A stretch of 55,390 nt of DNA from Treponema sp. (GTDB taxonomy: Bacteria; Spirochaetota; Spirochaetia; Treponematales; Treponemataceae): contig JAAVAO010000056.1 of NCBI GenBank assembly GCA_014803985.1, positions 1 through 55,390 on the forward strand, in the 5' to 3' direction. The notes beneath the pieces are model-generated. The model searched no databases and was not told the DNA's origin. It worked only from the letters and a program-made list of their open reading frames with translations. Below are positions 53,564 through 55,390 of this stretch, piece by piece. Position 1 is the first letter of the stretch, and the number at the start of each line of letters is the position of its first letter. The translations under genes were made by a program, and so were the position numbers.

Positions 53564-55045
53564 TTATTTTTCAAAGTTTAATTTTAACTTTTCTACAAGA
53601 ATTTCAAATTCTATTTTAGAAGTGAAACTAAAGGCCTTTAAAACGTTTTTGTTTATTTGGTAAAAATCGACCTCTTGTTTTTCATAATAGGATATAAAGT
53701 CTGCAAGATACACGATATATATTAAATTTCTTGCAAATTCTGGTGCTTCATCGGGATTGTGATGATAACGAATTGCGTTTACAATGTTTTTATGGAATTC
53801 CCATTTTTCAGCGATTTTTGCGCCGAACTCACTGTGATTTACCCCTGAAATCAATTGTTCAACACTGTTTTCATCGATTCCCTTGCGTATACAGATTTTT
53901 TGCAGTTTTTTTAGATTTTCGCTATATGTTCCCTCAAGAACAATTTTTCCAATATCGTGCAAAAGACCGCATGTGTAGGAATCTTCAATTAGTGTACTTT
54001 GTCCAGTAAAGTAATTTTTTGCAAGATTGTATGAATAAAATGCGACTTTATACGAATGTTCCCAAAGAACCTGTGCTTCTGAAATGTTTGAAAGCGTTTG
54101 AATTGATCCTTTTGAAAGGGCGATGCTTTTTATACCTCTCAATCCCACTCGTTTTATAGAATCTACGATGTTCCTGCATATTTGTAGTTGAATAAAAGCC
54201 GAAGAATTGGCAAGCTTTAAAATATCGGCGGAAAGAGAAACGTCTTTGCTGATTTCAGATGCAATTTCAGCCAGTGTGGATTGTGGATTGTCGATCATTT
54301 GAGTTAGGCGAGTGATGTGTTCTGGAAGATGAGGCAAAAGATTTTCTGTGTTTTCTAATTCTTGCGAAATGATAAGCACATTTTTTTGAAATTCTTTATT
54401 TATGGGGAGCGTAATGCGTGTTCTAGTGATTCCGTTTTCGCAGATTGTTTGGAATTGGTCTTCAGACATTCCGATTTTGCGCATCATAAGAATCATAATT
54501 ATCAGTCCGAGTCCTGCGCCTTCTGAATCATCAAGCACATCATTCATTGATTCTCCGATAGATTCATATTGTTGTGCTTTACTGATTTTGTCGTGTATTC
54601 TTTTATATTCAAAGTATGTGAGCTTTGAGTTATTTTGCACTTCAAGACATATATTGTTATTTTTGACTTGGATTATAAACTTTATGTAAAGACCTGCTTT
54701 TTTTTGAAGGTAGAGATAATGCTTTATATTTGACAGAGTATCTCTTTTAAAATTTTTCATTCCCTTTTTATAGTCAGACTCAAGGTTTATGTCCAGCCGT
54801 TTTTGCTTAAAATATATCCGCTTTGTGTTGGCTTTTTTTGCATTTGTCATTAATTCGTTTTGGCAATAGGTGATGTATTGAATCATTTGTTCTTGGTGTA
54901 GTTCTGTTAAAAACACCGAAAGCACATTGCCCATATATGTTTCCATATTATGAGAAAGCGTATATGTTGTAATAACAAGCGGCATTTCACCAGTTATTGC
55001 CATTTTGATTTTGGCAATATCTTCCGCGGAAACATCGGTGTTCAT
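53564..55045 (-). CDS. GHKL ATPase-like + HDOD domain signalling protein
   Basis: A 493-residue fusion. The N-terminal half (about 55-215) has histidine-kinase-type ATPase motifs: an N-box CQNELMTNAKKAN and a G-box GAGLGLIIMILMMRKIG, but no obvious phospho-His dimerisation domain. The C-terminal half (about 240-490) is an HDOD domain (STLAEIASEISKDVSLSADILKLANSS) running into an HD-type region (LLHDIGKIV, with HH later in IRYHHNPDE). No transmembrane segment. It probably integrates a signal in the cytoplasm; the output is unknown. It converges with cysE. Confidence 0.85.
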   Translation of the reverse strand: MNTDVSAEDIAKIKMAITGEMPLVITTYTLSHNMETYMGNVLSVFLTELHQEQMIQYITYCQNELMTNAKKANTKRIYFKQKRLDINLESDYKKGMKNFKRDTLSNIKHYLYLQKKAGLYIKFIIQVKNNNICLEVQNNSKLTYFEYKRIHDKISKAQQYESIGESMNDVLDDSEGAGLGLIIMILMMRKIGMSEDQFQTICENGITRTRITLPINKEFQKNVLIISQELENTENLLPHLPEHITRLTQMIDNPQSTLAEIASEISKDVSLSADILKLANSSAFIQLQICRNIVDSIKRVGLRGIKSIALSKGSIQTLSNISEAQVLWEHSYKVAFYSYNLAKNYFTGQSTLIEDSYTCGLLHDIGKIVLEGTYSENLKKLQKICIRKGIDENSVEQLISGVNHSEFGAKIAEKWEFHKNIVNAIRYHHNPDEAPEFARNLIYIVYLADFISYYEKQEVDFYQINKNVLKAFSFTSKIEFEILVEKLKLNFEK

Positions 55046-55084
55046 AAATTGCTTAAAATTTTACCATAAAAATTATACGCAGGC

Positions 55085-55390
55085 AACTTATAAACGCCTT
55101 TAAAAACTAACATATCTATCGTGGATATGCTGTTTTAGAGGTGTTGATTCGACAGGTTCGCCAACTGGTTTTTGCTTCGCTTGCTGGAATTCTAAATGAG
55201 GAATTACGTAATTTATCGAAAAAATCTCTGTGAAAAACTTCCCTTTTACAAAAATCGTTTTTTGCTGTAAGATAAAAAGAAGTTATGATAAAAGCACCGC
55301 ACAAATGGCGCGATACTTTTATCATGACAAGTTTCCGTTGGAAACTTGCATATCAAATGCCACTTCTCATTTCATTACGAAGCGGCATAA
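55085..55390. repeat. Hairpin-rich gene-free end of the window
   Basis: Two palindromes stand out: ATGATAAAAG (55285-55294) with CTTTTATCAT (55316-55325), and CAAGTTTCC-GTT-GGAAACTTG (55328-55348). The second has the same short-loop design as the hairpins in the array at the left end of the window. No convincing gene; a 69-codon minus-strand frame here lies over the palindromes. Confidence 0.65.

Noticed and set aside
55116..55325. A 69-codon minus-strand open frame
   Set aside because: Overlaps palindromic repeats and lacks a ribosome site; composition looks like translated repeat DNA.

Overview
The window looks like the replication-origin region of an AT-rich spirochaete chromosome, most likely a Treponema-like organism. 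This rests on overall protein resemblance, the jag-yidC-yidD-rnpA-rpmH / DUF721-recF-dnaN-dnaA / gyrB-gyrA gene order, and the many signal-peptide and lipoprotein products. No 16S gene is present, so the species is not fixed. All coordinates, motifs and repeats were read by eye, and family assignments come from recognised motifs rather than from searches.

Layout. 1-372: tandem 144-bp hairpin repeats. 441-2932: TolC-like channel plus membrane-fusion protein. 3120-5455: PilZ protein, RlmM-like methyltransferase and a ComFB-domain protein. 5559-7490: glutamine synthetase with a good promoter and an ANTAR-type response regulator. 7495-12616: DUF2130 protein, HydF, a CmpB-like membrane protein, and a small islet (SDH-family Clp-fold protease plus a 68-aa ORF) bracketed by a 131-bp direct repeat that duplicates the 5' end of the CmpB-like gene. 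12747-15982: secreted hypothetical and two DNA adenine methyltransferases with no restriction gene beside them. 16067-20387: 925-aa ankyrin lipoprotein and a methyltransferase. 20594-26655: parA-parB, sirtuin, small membrane proteins, a membrane-anchored hypothetical and argA. 26929-29556: SGNH hydrolase, a cyclophilin-FKBP lipoprotein and a secreted hypothetical. 29930-42717: the replication/translation core. 42718-44343: 1.6 kb with no credible gene, but with a possible sRNA, three identical parS-like sites and two perfect DnaA boxes facing each other. 44344-55390: GH13 enzyme, DUF763 protein, proB, tRNA-Glu, ppdK, metY, serine acetyltransferase and a GHKL-HDOD fusion.

How the parts fit. 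From about 30 to 38 kb all genes read leftward; gyrB and gyrA read rightward. This is the divergent pattern expected around an origin. ParA/ParB are encoded about 21 kb from the parS cluster they probably act on. Nitrogen (glnA-ANTAR, argA, proB) and sulfur (metY with a serine acetyltransferase) assimilation genes surround the core, and PilZ and ComFB proteins suggest cyclic dinucleotide signalling.

A recurring expression feature is that at least eight genes, including dnaA and parA, start 6-7 nt after a -10 hexamer and lack a Shine-Dalgarno sequence. They are probably translated from leaderless mRNAs. The least explained items are the protease islet, the parS/DnaA-box region after gyrA with its candidate small RNA, the twin 22-bp operators before the GH13 gene, and the dispersed hairpin repeat family.
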